Shown one piece after another: positions 24,128 to 43,759 of a stretch of DNA of 64,000 nt. Below the pieces are notes generated by a model. It had not been told where the DNA came from and searched no databases. It was given only the letters and a program-made list of their open reading frames with translations. The stretch spans positions 62,001 through 126,000 of the forward strand of contig QEYB01000524.1 in NCBI GenBank assembly GCA_017562135.1. The letters run 5' to 3'. Source of the stretch: Dipylidium caninum (lineage: Eukaryota; Platyhelminthes; Cestoda; Cyclophyllidea; Dipylidiidae). Both the position numbers and the translations under genes were made by a program. The stretch's first letter is position 1; every line of letters begins with the position of its first letter.

Positions 24128-25915
24128 ATGGATATCCTCAAGCAGAAGATTTTAGATGCCCATAACAACGTTGTCACACTGGAAACTGAGCTCGCTGCGA
24201 AGGATGCCGAACTCAAAAAAGTGATAAAAGAGCACAAGATTGTATGTTTTTTTTGCGTTACACCTCAAATGTAGGTCGAAGCAGAACTCCGGGCTGTTTA
24301 CAAAAGACGTGATTCCCTGGAGCTAAAAGTGGAAATCGCGAGGAAAAACTTGACTCAATGCCTCTCAAAGCTTGAGGAGAACCAGCGGGCTGCTGATGAA
24401 AGCAAAAAGTTTGACAACTCGCTTACCTAAACTGGCCCTTATTAAGAGCCGCCGCGAATTTAGAGAGGAAGAGGGATGCCCAAGAAGAACTTATATCCAA
24501 TCTTGAAGAGCAGCTTCAAAAAGTAACTGAGGCGGCAAAGTTAGCACAATCTAAGTCTATTGAGGTTAGCTGAGCCCTTACGGTCAAGCGCTGCTTTAGG
24601 CAGTTAACCAATTGCGAGAAATAGAAGAGAAGATTAATCAAATAGAGGTCCAGACAGAAAAAAAGGAAAAGTAAGAAGCGTTTTGATTTTATTAATAGAT
24701 CCGTAATGGAATTACAACATCTCAATGCCATGTACGCTAACAAGTTAAAGACGTCCAAAGCGACTACAAATGCCGTATGTCAACTTTTTGAACCTGTGGA
24801 ATAAGGTTTACGTGTTAGGTTGCAAGTAAATCAATGTTATTTGACCTTTCAACTATTGTCTTTATGCCACTTAGACTTTTATACGAAATACGTTCTTTCA
24901 TCAGATCACCTTGCGATATTTAACACCTTTCTAATAGGCTCTTTTGGAGTTTCATCACAGGATTAATTTGACTTTTGTTTTAATGTCCTATTTCACTTCC
25001 AGTAAATGGTTATTTCAGGAAACAGCTGGTATAGACGCCATTGAAAAAAAAATAGTGGAAGTCACTAAGTTACTGGATCATGTGAGTTACATGAAACCTA
25101 TCTTGGTCGTATTCCCTCATTCTTTTCTATTCTGTACTGAAAAAAAATCTATTCCTTTCCGTGTACGGTAGGCCAATCTAAGGGCAAAAGATGCCGAGGA
25201 AGAGGCTCTCTTAAACCAATTGGAACTTGCAGAGCTTGAGGGTGAGTCTTTTTCTTTCCCGCCGGCTACCTTAATGCTATCACGGAAATCCATGCCATTA
25301 ACTGGGCTCATATTTTAGCCTACGTAACTTGTAGTCCCATCTTGCTATCTGCTGACTAGGTGTTTGTAGTAATTCAGGAGTGGTCAAAAGCTTTGAAACG
25401 CACTACCTTCCCCTGCTCCTCCTATCTATGCTTATTTGTTGGTGAATAAAATTGAGATACCATTTCCATGAATCTCTGTGTCAACTCTTAAGCTCTCTTG
25501 GGTCCTTTCTTCTCTATCGGCCAACCAAATTTGATTTCACATCGAATTTTCGAGTTCAACTACGTTTATTAAAGAGATGGTAGAATTTTTTCGTTTACTG
25601 CCTTTATCTTTTATTATATGTTGTTTTTCCTGGCTGTTTGCCCAAAACTGCTTCTGTTACCCAATTTTCTGTTATTACTTGATGGTAATCAAACTCGTTC
25701 CCCGATGGAACATGCAACCACGTTATCTGATCGAAATTGGTCGCACTGAATTCCTTTGAATGGTCTTAAAGCTTGCATTTATTAACGAAGGGGTTTTGGG
25801 CTTCTACGCACTTTAATTTATTATATCTAAAAATACAGACGAGCTTTCCGAGTGGAAGGATAAGAACACCACTCTGCGCTCAGAGATTGATCGGATTAAC
25901 GTGGAGTTGCAATAA
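24128..25915 (+). CDS. Tropomyosin-like coiled-coil protein
   Basis: Probable cytoskeletal or scaffold coiled coil of 240 aa. Eight exons: 24128-24241, 24275-24408, 24447-24564, 24600-24670, 24699-24774, 25019-25081, 25172-25241, 25839-25915. All junctions are GT-AG, phases agree, and the total is 723 bp ending in TAA. The whole protein is a charged heptad coiled coil (MDILKQKI at the N-terminus, then EAELRAVYKRR, LEENQRAADESKK, LEEQLQKV, IEEKINQIE, DELSEWKDKN). The ADES segment after a leucine heptad and the LEEQL segment recall tropomyosin. However, it is shorter than the usual 284 aa, lacks the conserved tropomyosin C-terminal end and contains stretches I cannot align. It could be a diverged tropomyosin paralogue, or another myosin-tail-like coiled coil. 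Introns 1-4 are only 28-38 bp; intron 7 is 597 bp. The exon model is solid; the family name is tentative. Confidence 0.8.
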
Positions 25916-28355
25916 GCCCGTAATTCGGTATCTTCCAATGCATTCCTACATCACCGCTTCCTAATGATTCCTGATGTCTTGTCTGATTCCACACTCCCAT
26001 TCCTTTCTGTTGGTGCCTGCTAGTCACACGCGAATTTTGAAGCTTCAGTCTTTTTTTCCCCTTTGCCACTTCTTACATTCTTCTTGCTTAATTACGTTTG
26101 CTGTGTACCACTGCCACTCACCTCTAGACTGATTTTCAGTTATTTGAATGCGTCTTGATATACACCTATTCGATCTAAGAGTATGATTGTTTCGGAGCAA
26201 ATTCCTTCTCTTTCGAAACTGCCTCATAGGACGGGCCTGAAATGTTTATCCTATGCGGGAAAGCGGTCGAGTCACCCGGAATGGAGCTATGATTGACGTT
26301 TGTCCCTGAACTCAACTACCACTAACTTACACTTCTCGCGTATTTTGTTTACACGGTTACTGGCACAGACTAGTGTCAGAGAAATAATAGGTCTTAATGC
26401 TTGTATTGGTAAGGAAACTCGTTAATCTACCTAGGCTTTTCGCGCCTATTAAATCACTTAAGTGGCAGGTTTAACGCTGCAGGCGGGATGATTCTGGAGC
26501 AGGTTAATAGGCAGTGGATGGAGACCCGGATACATGAACACTAGTATCAACATCAAGGGAAGGAATTTGCGCTGATTTGTACTGGAGTGAAGTGAGAAAA
26601 ACGACGGCCCAGACACGAAGTGAATACGAGATTGCAAATCCCATCGTGATTAGTTTAGATTCACCTCACACTCGACTTAATTTTTGAGTTTTTAGAGCTT
26701 TCTATCAGGTTATTATTCAGAGTCCACCTTTTCGACCCCGCACTGAATGAGACACGGTCTACCAAGTGACGACGCGGTCACCGGCTCTGTGCCAACACAT
26801 ATCTTGTAAATCTCCCGTCACTTACTAATAGATAAATTAAAGTGCTATAAAAAGTCAATGTTATTAAATTCCTGCCACTCAGATTCTATCATGCTAAACC
26901 TGCTCCCGGAGTGAGTGTAACTTGTCGAATCGAATTGGTAGAGAGACAAGAGGCCTCTTTATCACTTCGTCCCAGGCAGTGAGTGAGACAAAACGGGGAA
27001 GTAGTCGAAGATAAGACACGCAACAAGGCGATATTTCGAGTTAGCAAGCGGACACCAATGGAAGCATGTACAGAGAACATAGAGGGGGACAAAGGAGGGG
27101 GAGGGGAGAGTCAAGGTGAAGTGACTTGGTGGGCCAAGGGGAGAAGTCATCACCACGAACAAAGTTACTATGCAGTATCATCCTCATCTCCAAAACCGAC
27201 CCACTCAGTCTTCCCATCGGAGCCTTCGAATTCGACCGTATGACCGATCTGATGGATACCCAACCTCAATGATGGTGTTCCGTGGCCCTTGCCTTCACAT
27301 ACGGTATGGAAGAAGACAATGAGATCTTAGTCATGACGATAGAATAAGTACTTAGGCGATGACACAGGCCTCCACAGCAGACAACACGGGTATGCGAATG
27401 TGGGTAGACGAAAGGCTTGAGAATTTAGTTTCACTTGAAGTATCCTAAAGTGCTAGTTATGTCGTTATCATTGGGTAGTAGTTGAGACAATTACACTGCA
27501 CTAATGACAGACGATTCAACATTTCGGCCTCAGGCTACCTGTATTACTAGGCTTCGAAAGTTCCTTAGCGTCTCTTAATGCCTTTAGAAAGACTATTCCT
27601 ATCCTCGTTACCGCATCGGAGGGTGTGCAAATACAAGACGGATCTTTTAATTTGAGATTATTCCTCCAATATAAACACGTAGACACCAGTAAATGGCAGT
27701 TCAGTAGGAAATATTTTTTTATTTACCCAAGTTCATGCAATCTAAGGGCGTGGAAGTGATTCCACATTTAAATGACCTATTTTTAGTTTGTAAATTAGGA
27801 CCGTCGTCATTGATGCCTTTAGATCTTCCAAACGCGCATTCATACACAACAACTACCAGTGCGAAAGTAATTATTACCGTCCATTTTGAGGAAAAATCGC
27901 AAAAAAGACTTCGATTAGGCTATAAATGTGTGAGGGACGTGTTGGAAAGGGGAAATAGTTTTGCCTTCGTGAGAAGAAAAGGAATTTAACCTATTCACTA
28001 AACACAAATTCAAATGAAGAGATAATGGTAAAATTTAAGTGATCAAATGGTCAAGGTGAGGTGAAAATTTATGAGAGATTAGAACCTGGTATTGGTTTTT
28101 CGCTGAATGCGGCCTCGTAATCACGACTTCAGTGGACTAGAAACCCCGTGCTTTAAGGCTTTCGACCACATTTTCGAGTTGTTACAACGCTTATTGTGAA
28201 GAAAAAAACTTCGCATTCGCTGCATAATTTTAGAACGGAACGATAGTTCGAGTGCCCACATGTCAATCAATGAGACAGGGCTTGAAGTTAAGACGATAAT
28301 CTGTCATTTTTGGACCCAAATTCTGAGTAGGAGAAATACTATTCCGCGCCCCCTT
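25916..28355. other. Convergent intergenic region
   Basis: This 2.4-kb region lies between the ends of two converging genes. It is AT-rich with no recognised exon, RNA gene or mobile-element domain. A purine-rich tract (GGGGG/GAGAG) sits at about 27080-27130. Short open frames at 26983-27243 and 27735-27989 carry no motif. Confidence 0.5.
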
Positions 28356-31300
28356 CTACCAGTGGGGCTTACCAGTCCACGAATGAATGTGTTCTGGCAA
28401 TTTCAGCTTATAACACGCACCCATTAATGGTACCCTACGATTATTCTTGGTGGCGTACATGCGAAACTCAGGCGAGCCAATCAACGTGTACAAATTCCAC
28501 TGCGGTCTGTGTGGTCGAGGCCCTTTGTACCGGTGGCCACGACAGGGGAATGACAAATTCAAGTTGATGCATAGAAAAAGACAAATGCCTGGTACTTACC
28601 AAGAGCATTTCCACGCAGAATGAAGAAAACGCTGCGGTCATGGTGAGCTGACTCCCGAAGGGCAAAACTCTCAAAAACATGTGGGATAGAGTTTGTCACC
28701 ACCTTCAGCGTTAGTTTGTAGACTGAGAGAGAAAAAGGCATGAAGAGATGAAGATGCATATGTCGGAAATCACACTACGAAGTCTACTTGGCCGTAACTC
28801 TCGACACATGGGACTTAAGACAAAAAGTAAGGAAAAAATAGGATGTCCGAACACAACCGACACAGATAATGTACTTTTTCAAACTTTATTATTCAAAGCA
28901 AATACAAAATTACTTTGCTATTCATACAACGAGCCAGTGTTAAGGTAAGTAGGCAGGAAATTGTTGAATACTCACTGGGGCAATTACATACGACGTGCGT
29001 AAACACAGTGTGCCAGATCTGGAAACAACAAAACAGCCCGCTTTCCCACACCACAGGTGATTTAATCCCGCTTCCATTAATGACGGTGGAGGTAATACGG
29101 TTAGAGAATTGGCTCCTATGAAGTTTGCTTATCTCTAAGACCCAATAAAATTGTAGTGATGAAGACATCAAACTATAATTACCTTTGAAAAAAAGAGTTT
29201 AACCTGGACTGAACTACGAGTTGTGAGACGTCAGTGCAGTTATGGTTAGAATGATTACATTGTGAATTCACACAAGTTGTCGTTAAAACTTCCATGTTGC
29301 CCCTCCAATTATTGCTTATAAACTCGGAGACGGGCAAGGTGGAAAACATCCATTATGCTTTTCTTGATTCAATGAAGTCTCCAAGTAGCACGAGTTCCGC
29401 ATACATTTTCAGTGAAATTCAGTTAGTAGCACAGTAGCCGTCGAAGTATAGATGGTAGTTTACGTCACTCGAACATCAACACTCCTCCCAGTAGAGGTCA
29501 ACAACTGTACTGCCAAATACCTGCCCAACAGAGCCACAATCGTGACGACAGTATACTTGACAGTAAGCACCGAATACGACGAGGCCAAACCAAAAAAATG
29601 AATTGTCATAGGAGTGAGAGTAATAGAAACACAATGGTGGAAGTAGTCAGGTAACTGCGTAACGATATGAGCCAGTGAAAGCTGAATTGGAGCCGCGGAT
29701 ATTTGCTTCAGCTTGCGAAATTCACACACAAAGATAGACGGCTTTACTACCGCTGCAACACAATAAAGAGAATCGTCTGAACGAGGCCTAGCTCTGCTCT
29801 TTACACTATTGTAGTAACAATAGTGTCCATTGGTGTGAATTCAACCGCATCCGCAGTTGAGCCCCACAAAAGTGTCGCGGCCGCATAAGACACTCTGTCA
29901 AAGGGTAATGTGGAACGTAAACTTGTCTTTCGAGAGCACAAGCGTAAACGTCCGACATTCATATGAGTTAACACACATATGTGTCAACACACTCTGTGAC
30001 GGGGGAGACATCGAGAGGGAAGTTTATTGGACATTTCAACTCAAAAATTAAACGTGGTTTGTGGTGATATATGACAATTTGCGTATTGACGGCCAGGATT
30101 ATGCAATCGTTAGAATTACAGTCGATCACGTAACACGGTTGGCTCCTGTTTTAACATATTTGTGCATATGCTACTATCTGTTAAATAAGTAGCAACACAC
30201 TTCCTTTAAATAAAACACCATCATGGTCCCAATTTAGTTTGCAGATAAGATCAAATTATGATTAAAAACAGCATAAGGTAGGTGTTGAAAGTGGAGAGCA
30301 AATCATGCGATCGAAACGGATTTGGGACGCTTAAATCCGCACCAGAGAGGGACTCATAAAACGCAAATACATAAAAAAACTCGACCCCGAACTTATTAAG
30401 TATGCTTAGGGGAGGCACCAACTAACATCTCTTTGGATTACGCGTTGGAGTCAAGAGAACCACCTCGTCCACAAAGCTAAAGCATACTAAGGCGGCCGCA
30501 TTATCGCGCCGGAGAAGGAGGGAACCGGCGGCGGGTGTCCAAATTCCCCTCGACATCGGGTCAAAACTTGCTACAATCGGAATGAGAAGATCCACATTAT
30601 ATCGAACTGCTCAATGTTAAAGTCGGAAGAAGTAAGTGGAAATGAACAGACTTTCTTTTAAAGTTTTTCTTGAACAAAGTCAGTCATCGCCATAGCCAAA
30701 AATCGTCCGTCTACCGTTGACCCCATCCTGCACTTGGATGGACTTCGCCTCGACGACGCTGGTTTAAGTTGCAGCAGACAAGCAAACATAGTGAAACGGG
30801 GTCAACATTTGTGAAAAAAAAATAGAGAGGAGTGGGCAGCACTCTAAGCACTTCAACTTTACGCAAATGCCCCGCGCCCTCGTCCACAGGATACTTCAAT
30901 GATAAAACTCTGTGCATTCCGCCACACCGCAGTAAAAATCGTAGACGAGGCCTGGGAGGCCAGTAATGGCCATGAACAGGAAATAATCTTCGACTTTGCA
31001 GCATCCTTAACTGGCAGTTTAGTAAAAATGGAAATTAAAATAGGAAAAAAGCAGCCTAATCCATCTTGCTTCAGGCAACTTCTACTAGATGTGATTAGCA
31101 TATTAGGAATACACTAGTTGTGGGATACCGTGCAGCATGAAACAATAACTTTCGAAATAGCCATGTTTCAAATAATATTAATGCCAATGTCAACTGTCGA
31201 TGTCACTGACCGCTCATTGGGTTCCAATCACCGAAAAATTATAAACACAATACTAGTTTCTTTGTTGTTTTGATCCAGAGGTGGAGAATATAAATGGTAT

Positions 31301-31907
31301 CTCCTAATCGGCACTCTCGAATAAGGATTTGGTGGATTTAGGGAGTCAAGATCATAAGGAAAAGGTAATTCTTAAACTTACTGCTATCGGTTTTTAAGAA
31401 GTCAATTTTCATGACATTCACATCAGCCGATCGTTGAAATTGTCTACTTTCATCAGATAGTACGATGTCCGATCGGGTGACTTCAACATCTTCAGTTTCC
31501 AACCGACCCACAGCAGGAAGAAGAAATTGCACTTTGTAAATGGTGTGCTGTCGAAGCATGCCAAGACCGATTTCAAAGACAGCCAGATCCTCGGGTGCAT
31601 CAGGTGGCCGAGAAATTGAAATGGGACTGCCATCTTCATCCTCCTCTACTTCTTCCGCCGAATCGCCTGCTGCGGAAGAGGGACGCGGGCTAGCGGAGCG
31701 AAGCGGACATAGAGACACTCGGTGGCCAGATCCCATGCTCCGAATTGAAAGATTGTCACCTTCGTGGGAGGAACAACAATCTGAGGCGCATAAATGTCCC
31801 GCCGTTATGTCCTCCGCCTCATGCAGGTGGCAATCGACAAGGAATTGGACGCTTCGTTTCTTCCGAACTGCCAAATTCGGGCTTAGTTTTGCGCTGTCAT
31901 CCGCCAT
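28356..31907 (-). CDS. ADISSP (C20orf27)-like protein
   Basis: Homologue of the small conserved animal protein C20orf27, renamed adipose-secreted signaling protein; its role in flatworms is unknown. Exons: 31907-31382, 28722-28600, 28522-28356 (816 bp, 271 aa). Junctions: AGC A|GTAAGT to CTCTCAG|TC, and CTT G|GTAAGT to ACAAAG|GG, all in phase. Similarity as I remember the human protein: the segment FEIGLGMLRQHTIYKVQFLL matches the human VKVGFLKILHRYEITFTL core, and the C-terminal MYATKNNRRVPLMGACYKLK matches the human VQARVMDRHHGTPMLLDGV segment. It is longer than the ~174-aa human protein because of a low-complexity acidic and serine-rich insert near residues 45-110. Of two in-frame ATGs I chose 31907 (purine at -3, G at +4) over 31919. 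No signal peptide is visible. Intron 1 is 2.66 kb. Confidence 0.75.
28723..31381 (-). other. Large intron of the ADISSP-like gene
   Basis: Intron of 2,659 bp bounded by GTAAGT and a CT-rich CTCTCTCTCAG acceptor on the minus strand. It contains a GC-richer patch on the opposite strand (about 30460-31117) with open frames that do not look like ordinary AT-rich intron sequence; see the corresponding finding. Confidence 0.65.
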
Positions 31908-34900
31908 TCTATGTGGCATAGGGGAAAAGAGACATTTCAGACTGCCAATTACACATCACACGTCTTCCACAGCCTAAATGGCAAAACACCTCCTGCCCAG
32001 ACGACATATCCCAGAACTCCACACACAATAAGGAGGAAAGGGGACAGAAGAAGACAAAATGACTTACATTTGACTAGTCCTACCAACTAATTTAAAAAGG
32101 CTAATTAAAATAATAGTGGAAAAATGGAAGAGGAATGATGGGATAGGCGAGGCGGATCACTATGGTGACTTAATGGTACAAATTCAAACGATGCAACGGA
32201 GGAGGGAGAAAACTGAGAGAATGCAATCAATTTAGAGCAAATCTTTAACGCATCGCCTTGAAAAATTTACTCTTAAAACATTATGAAATAAGGCGGCATA
32301 GAGAAGGATGAGGAAAGTGAAAATCCTGCCACTGAAACACCGAGCACTCAAAGTATGCTATACACAAAGTACCCGAGTAGACATTTGGAAATAAGTCGGA
32401 GGACTGAGAAGACTCCTCGTCCTCGGTATTTTTAAACAAGTGACAGCCAATCAAGTAGGTGGTGAAACGTCCACTCTCCCTGTCGCATCATTGCAGTAAT
32501 GGATGACAATGTTTATCAAACCGCCCTAGCGAAGATGGAATTGACAAGGAGGCCAGCCCAGTCGTTCGTGCACGAAATAGCGTGGAAAAATGTTGGAGTG
32601 GATTGAGAAGACACTTAGATCTGTGCGGATAATCAGTGTCGTCTTTTTGCTTGAACTCCTCAAATGTAAAAATGCACCTACAAGGACCAAACATCGTGGT
32701 AGAGTAAAGCATTAATTCTCAGATGAATGAGAGAATGAGCGGTCCTCGAGAGGCTCGTTAAAGCTCATTCTTCATACGTTTGAGCGCATTCGCCAAACTG
32801 AAGAAATTCGGACAAGAAAAGGTCCAACACTCTTAGCATGGGGTAAGAAAAGATGAGTGCGCAGATAGATAAGGTTGCTGATGTCCATTAATTTGATCAT
32901 AAATACGCGTTTTATGACCTGCCAAAGCAAATGACATAAATTTTGGGGTAAGTTTTTTTTACGATTTGCTGATTCACACAAATCTGAAAAAGTCAGTAAA
33001 CAGGAAGTGGAAAAAACCATACCAAAATATATAAACGATGCAGAAGGCCTCATTGGTCTAAGAAGCACCCAACAATGATCATTGTTTAGTAAACAATTCG
33101 ATTACAGTACACAGGATTCACTCCACAGGTAGATTAAAAACTGGTCGAAAAATAACCCACTATACGTAATAAAGAAGGGTTTTTTTGTAGGATGCGAATT
33201 AAAATGGATGAAAAGCTCGGCGTTAATGACGCATGAAGGTGGGCAAAACAGACACACTTGCAGACAGGTCTAGATAAATTTTGATCAACTCCAAACTCGT
33301 TAGGGGCCTGTCCCGAAGAGGCAACGCCTAGGCCACTATATTTAAGGCTAACAAAGGACTCCGAACGGAAAAAAAACGGTGTAAACTACACAGATAAGAT
33401 GCGCTATCATGACAAATCCCCGGAACTATTGCTTTGAGAGTTGTGTGTCAACGAGAAGTCATTGTTACGAAGAAGACGCTATCACCTAAACCGAGAAAGG
33501 GTAACTTATTAATAAACTACTTACTTACAGACAAGGGGTGAATTGTATCGTAGGCGTAATGCCTGCAAGAAAACTAGAACTTGGAGAGGGAGAACGTGTG
33601 AACACAATAAAAAGACACAAAAGAAGGGTATGAATAATTGGAGACAGATAGTTTGTCTACATAGTTAGTAGCACATCGGGTTTTGGACGCACTGTAAAGT
33701 CTACGTCCGCTTGTACCTGCGTTACTAATTTTTGTGGTTATGCAGAAAGTAAAGGGAAATGACAACTGGTAGAGACGGAAAAACCGAGGGAGGGAAAAAC
33801 GATCCTCTCATCCCGAGGCACTTAGTTATGTCCTGGAGAAAAAAAAATGCTCGGAAATACTAAGACTATAGGGATTATCGTTCTACAAAACGATGGTGTT
33901 TGCCTCTTCATCATACACTTCCTATTTAAGTAAAGAATACATTCAAAGGGTGCATCAAACATTTTCCTTTTGTCGAGGACAACTATGAAAAGACTAATAA
34001 GGTTAATTTTGTTAACAATAAGAGGAAAATGCTAGTTTATTTAAGTACAGTTACTGACGATTTGACGACACTAAAAATGTCGTATTAACAGATTGACATT
34101 AAATGATAACTCCATCCAACAATGGGGAGTTCAATGGGTGGAGACCAAAAGTGTTAAGCGTTAAAGCCCGATCAGAGTTTCAAAAAAAATTATATGATGT
34201 AGCATAAGATACTACGAATGGTTGGCGGTATGTTTGAAGTGGAAAACCAAAGAAGCTGTAAATTGGAGAGGAGGAACGAAGTAAACTATGTTAAATGCTT
34301 TAGAAGAATAGTTGAATCCAAAAAAAACAGACAAATAAAAGGAATGACAGACACAGAGCCAACTTCGCCTTTGGTAGAGAAATGTAACAAAAACAGTATT
34401 GGACAAAAGGAGAGGGTGAACAACAAAGGTACTTTGACAGCTTACACGGTCTTTGAAAATTGGAAATATCATGAAAATCCACAAAATTTCGACTCATTTC
34501 CAAATGGAAAAGTCCTACCTATTAACGCGAAATGCAATGTCCTAGCAGTGGCAAACACGTCCAGTGCGTAGATGGAGTCCAACACAACAGTGGTAAATCA
34601 AACAGATTATGCGATCTGGATGTACCCAACTGACAATCACACAACCGGTGTGTCAAGATTAACATAAAGGCATTGGATGTGGTAAATTCAAAAAAAAAGG
34701 ACAGCATTCACTTATCAACCCTCATTATTAAAACGTAGGCTCTGGGTTTCTGATTAAAAATGAATGACTTACGGTATGAGTTAAGCAGAATCTTCCCCTA
34801 CTCTGTCTCTCTCTCTCTCTCTTGCTCACACACGCACACACACACCCCGAGGAGATGAATGTATCTGATAGCGCAGGAGTTTTAAGAGCTCTTATCTGCT

Positions 34901-37491
34901 CAGCAGTTGGGTGATTGAAAAAAAAAAAATCAACCTAAGAATGTTCCAAGGGTTGAACAGCAAGCAATACCAACGATGAATTATAAAATGAGGTCAGGAG
35001 GTAAAACATGGATAGAAGATTGACTTATTTATACTTTAACCTAGTAGAGAGTGAAAAGGAAGAAAAGTAAATCCTGGGTTTTGTAAAGTGAAATTTGGAC
35101 AAAGTTGAGGCCTAGGCGATGGCTTGAAGTTGTGCATTACACTTAAACTGATTTAAGCTTTGAGAGCCAAAAGAGGCAAAATTTCACCTGTTCGAATACA
35201 GGAAGCGCATTAACAACTCAAAAGAGTATACAAGTACCCTAAGTGAAAAAATATGTTTAAAAAATGAGGAAAGACAGGTAATAGAAACTGACCTCGTCTA
35301 GAATGAGCTGAGAGGAGGGGTTAAGAACGTTTCCACGACACGAAAATCACACAACTGCCATTCCCATGCGCAAATGGAAGCAGTCAAAAGCCCAACGGCA
35401 CCGAGTGGCCAATGAGGAGGGAGGAGAGCCAAACGCTTCTGCGATTAGGGCAGGGTCGAAAGTCACTTGCGTGTAGCCACTTCGTGGTTCAGTGTGGAAC
35501 TCTAAATTCACTCTCCACGCCCCTCTATCCCCCCATCCAATTTTGTTGCTCAACATTTATAAGTTAAAGGATGTAGGCTTCAAGTCTTATGCCAAAGACA
35601 TGAGTGAGGGCTTCTTGTCATTAATATGAACTCATGAACGTATTGGACGAGTAATTGCGATACATTTTAAATTATTTACTTTATGCTTCATCCACCTACT
35701 TTGGCTTCAGTTTCCGCTGGCTTATCATTGTGTCGACATCCAACCAAGTCAAACCACCGCTACCCGGGCAAACCCTCCAAAAAAGGTCATATAAAAGGCG
35801 GAGTTTTGTACCAAAAAGTGGGTGGATAGCGGTAGAGTGCTGAAATCACCACTTTTAACAAGAAACAAAGTCTTTACTTTAAAACTAGGTCCAGATTAAA
35901 AGGTGGATGTTGGAGAAGTTTAAGGCAAACACATAAATTCGGACAATTAAGTAGCCCTTCAACTAGTGGATAAGTATGGGTTCGCTAGAACGCATCACTG
36001 AGATGATCACCCAGTTCAAGGAATAATTAGACTTGCATAAATTTTACTTGATTATCGCTCGGAAGGGTAGTATCAACGAACTGTGGAAAATGAGGAGGGG
36101 AAGAAGGCACAGAGGAGGTACCACCATTTTCGATTCACCATTTATCGGAGGAATGGAATAGCTAAAGTCAAAATCGGGTAATTGTTAAGCTCTTTCGATA
36201 GCAGAGCCTAAGTAGTGAAAAACAAACAATAACAAACGAGTAAACAGAGATTATTCGGGAAACGAACAAATATACCGAGAGCAAGTAGCACCAATAGCGA
36301 AATTCCGCATTATTTTACAAAATAAACTGCAAGTAGATCGGAGGAAACAAGAAAAGGAGAACAAACAAAGCCAGTAATCAAAAGAAAGTTTTCTATGGAG
36401 ATGAGAAGAACGGAGCAATGCTGCGCCACTGGTACACACGCAAAGAAGCACTGACTTCGTCTTTGGCAAACTTTCTCTTAATTGCGTTTGGCAAAGTGCT
36501 AGTGGCAACGCAGTCGGGCTTTGAACACAAGCGAAGACGAAAAGTAGGGAATAAACTCAGCTCTACCAGATGTCACCTTTTCATCTTAATCTTGATCGAG
36601 TGTAGTTAAGTTAAACACCTAACAAGTTGACCTCCTCCCGAAGAAATCACGTCACAGACAGGTAAAGTCGTCACAAACTAATACCGACCCTACGGACTTT
36701 CTCCTCTGTGAGGCACTTTCAACAACCGACGCATAGAAATAAAAGATAGGGTCAAGTAATAACACATTTTCACAACAGTAGAAACATTGGCCATCACTAC
36801 TCTCTCTACGTGTTCTCTTGTTCTAATCTACCATTGGCCTACATTAATTTCTCTAAGGCTGTGCCAGAAACGCAAATGAACGTGAGTAGTGAGAGAACAA
36901 TGGAATCAAGATTGCATACAAAAAATCCTTAAATTCGAGTTTAGGTGAGAGGAACGGGGGACCGGGTGAGAGTGGCCTTTCAAATGTCTACGCTTAGAGA
37001 AATTGAGAAAGCGCGAAAGTGCAGTTGATCATATGACAGAAAGGTTGATGGGATGATGTTCTTACAACATAAACAATAAATTGCATTGACAACAGCGTGT
37101 GCTAGCCAAGTGTGTATATGTCTGCCTATCTATGCGTGTGTGTGTGTGTGTGCGTGCACGCATCTGTTATGAAACATCAAACAAAGCAAAAAACCAACAC
37201 TGCGGACAGATAGAGGAGCCCATAAAAGCTTGTATTTTCTTAAATTAAAAATCATAAAATACTACTTCCACCATAAACGTTGTCCCTTTGTGGTGGAATC
37301 ATAATTTGTCAATGAAATAAAAAGTAAGGGGATGGAGGAGAAGCAGGCATAGCAGGAGAAAATAAGGCAGTTTATGTGATTGTGTGCGCGTGTGGATTAG
37401 AAAGGCGAAATACTGCTCGCTACGCAAAGACAGGCTAGGAGTTAGCAGAGGAGCAAGGGGATTTAGGGGATGGTTCAGAAAGGACAGATAA
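31908..37491. other. Intergenic region between PGM1 and ADISSP-like genes
   Basis: 5.6 kb between two genes in tandem on the minus strand. No exon recognised. It has a (CT)n/(CA)n microsatellite at about 34804-34845, (GT)n at 37136-37152, and many A-runs of 7-9 bases on the plus strand with few T-runs. An isolated minus-strand frame at 35556-35347 looks more coding-like in base composition than its surroundings but has no start-site, splice or motif support. The strand bias resembles transcribed minus-strand intron sequence. Confidence 0.45.
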
Positions 37492-43598
<6,107 letters not shown>

Positions 43599-43601
43599 TT
43601 G

Positions 43602-43616
43602 TCTAGAAAAAGCATG
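43602..43616 (-). promoter_or_regulatory. Splice acceptor 4 nt upstream of the PGM1 ATG
   Basis: Minus-strand sequence TTTTTCTAG|ACAAATG places a good 3' splice acceptor immediately before the start codon. It is either the end of a cis intron in the 5' untranslated region or a spliced-leader trans-splice site; the nearby upstream RNase H1 stop favours the latter. Confidence 0.6.
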
Positions 43617-43759
43617 CAGAACAAATTTGATTACTCCAATCATTTACAATGTGGCAGAATTAAACGTAAGAGCAAAAGGGAGCGTGAATACCCCAGTTGA
43701 AATGACAATCAAGTCAATGAGGAGAAGAGAAACCCTATATGGATATTCAAAAGAATATA

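Noticed and set aside
34218..34571. 117-codon plus-strand frame, lysine- and asparagine-rich
   Set aside because: Composition mirrors the A-rich strand bias of the region; no motif, no splice signals, opposite to the likely direction of transcription.
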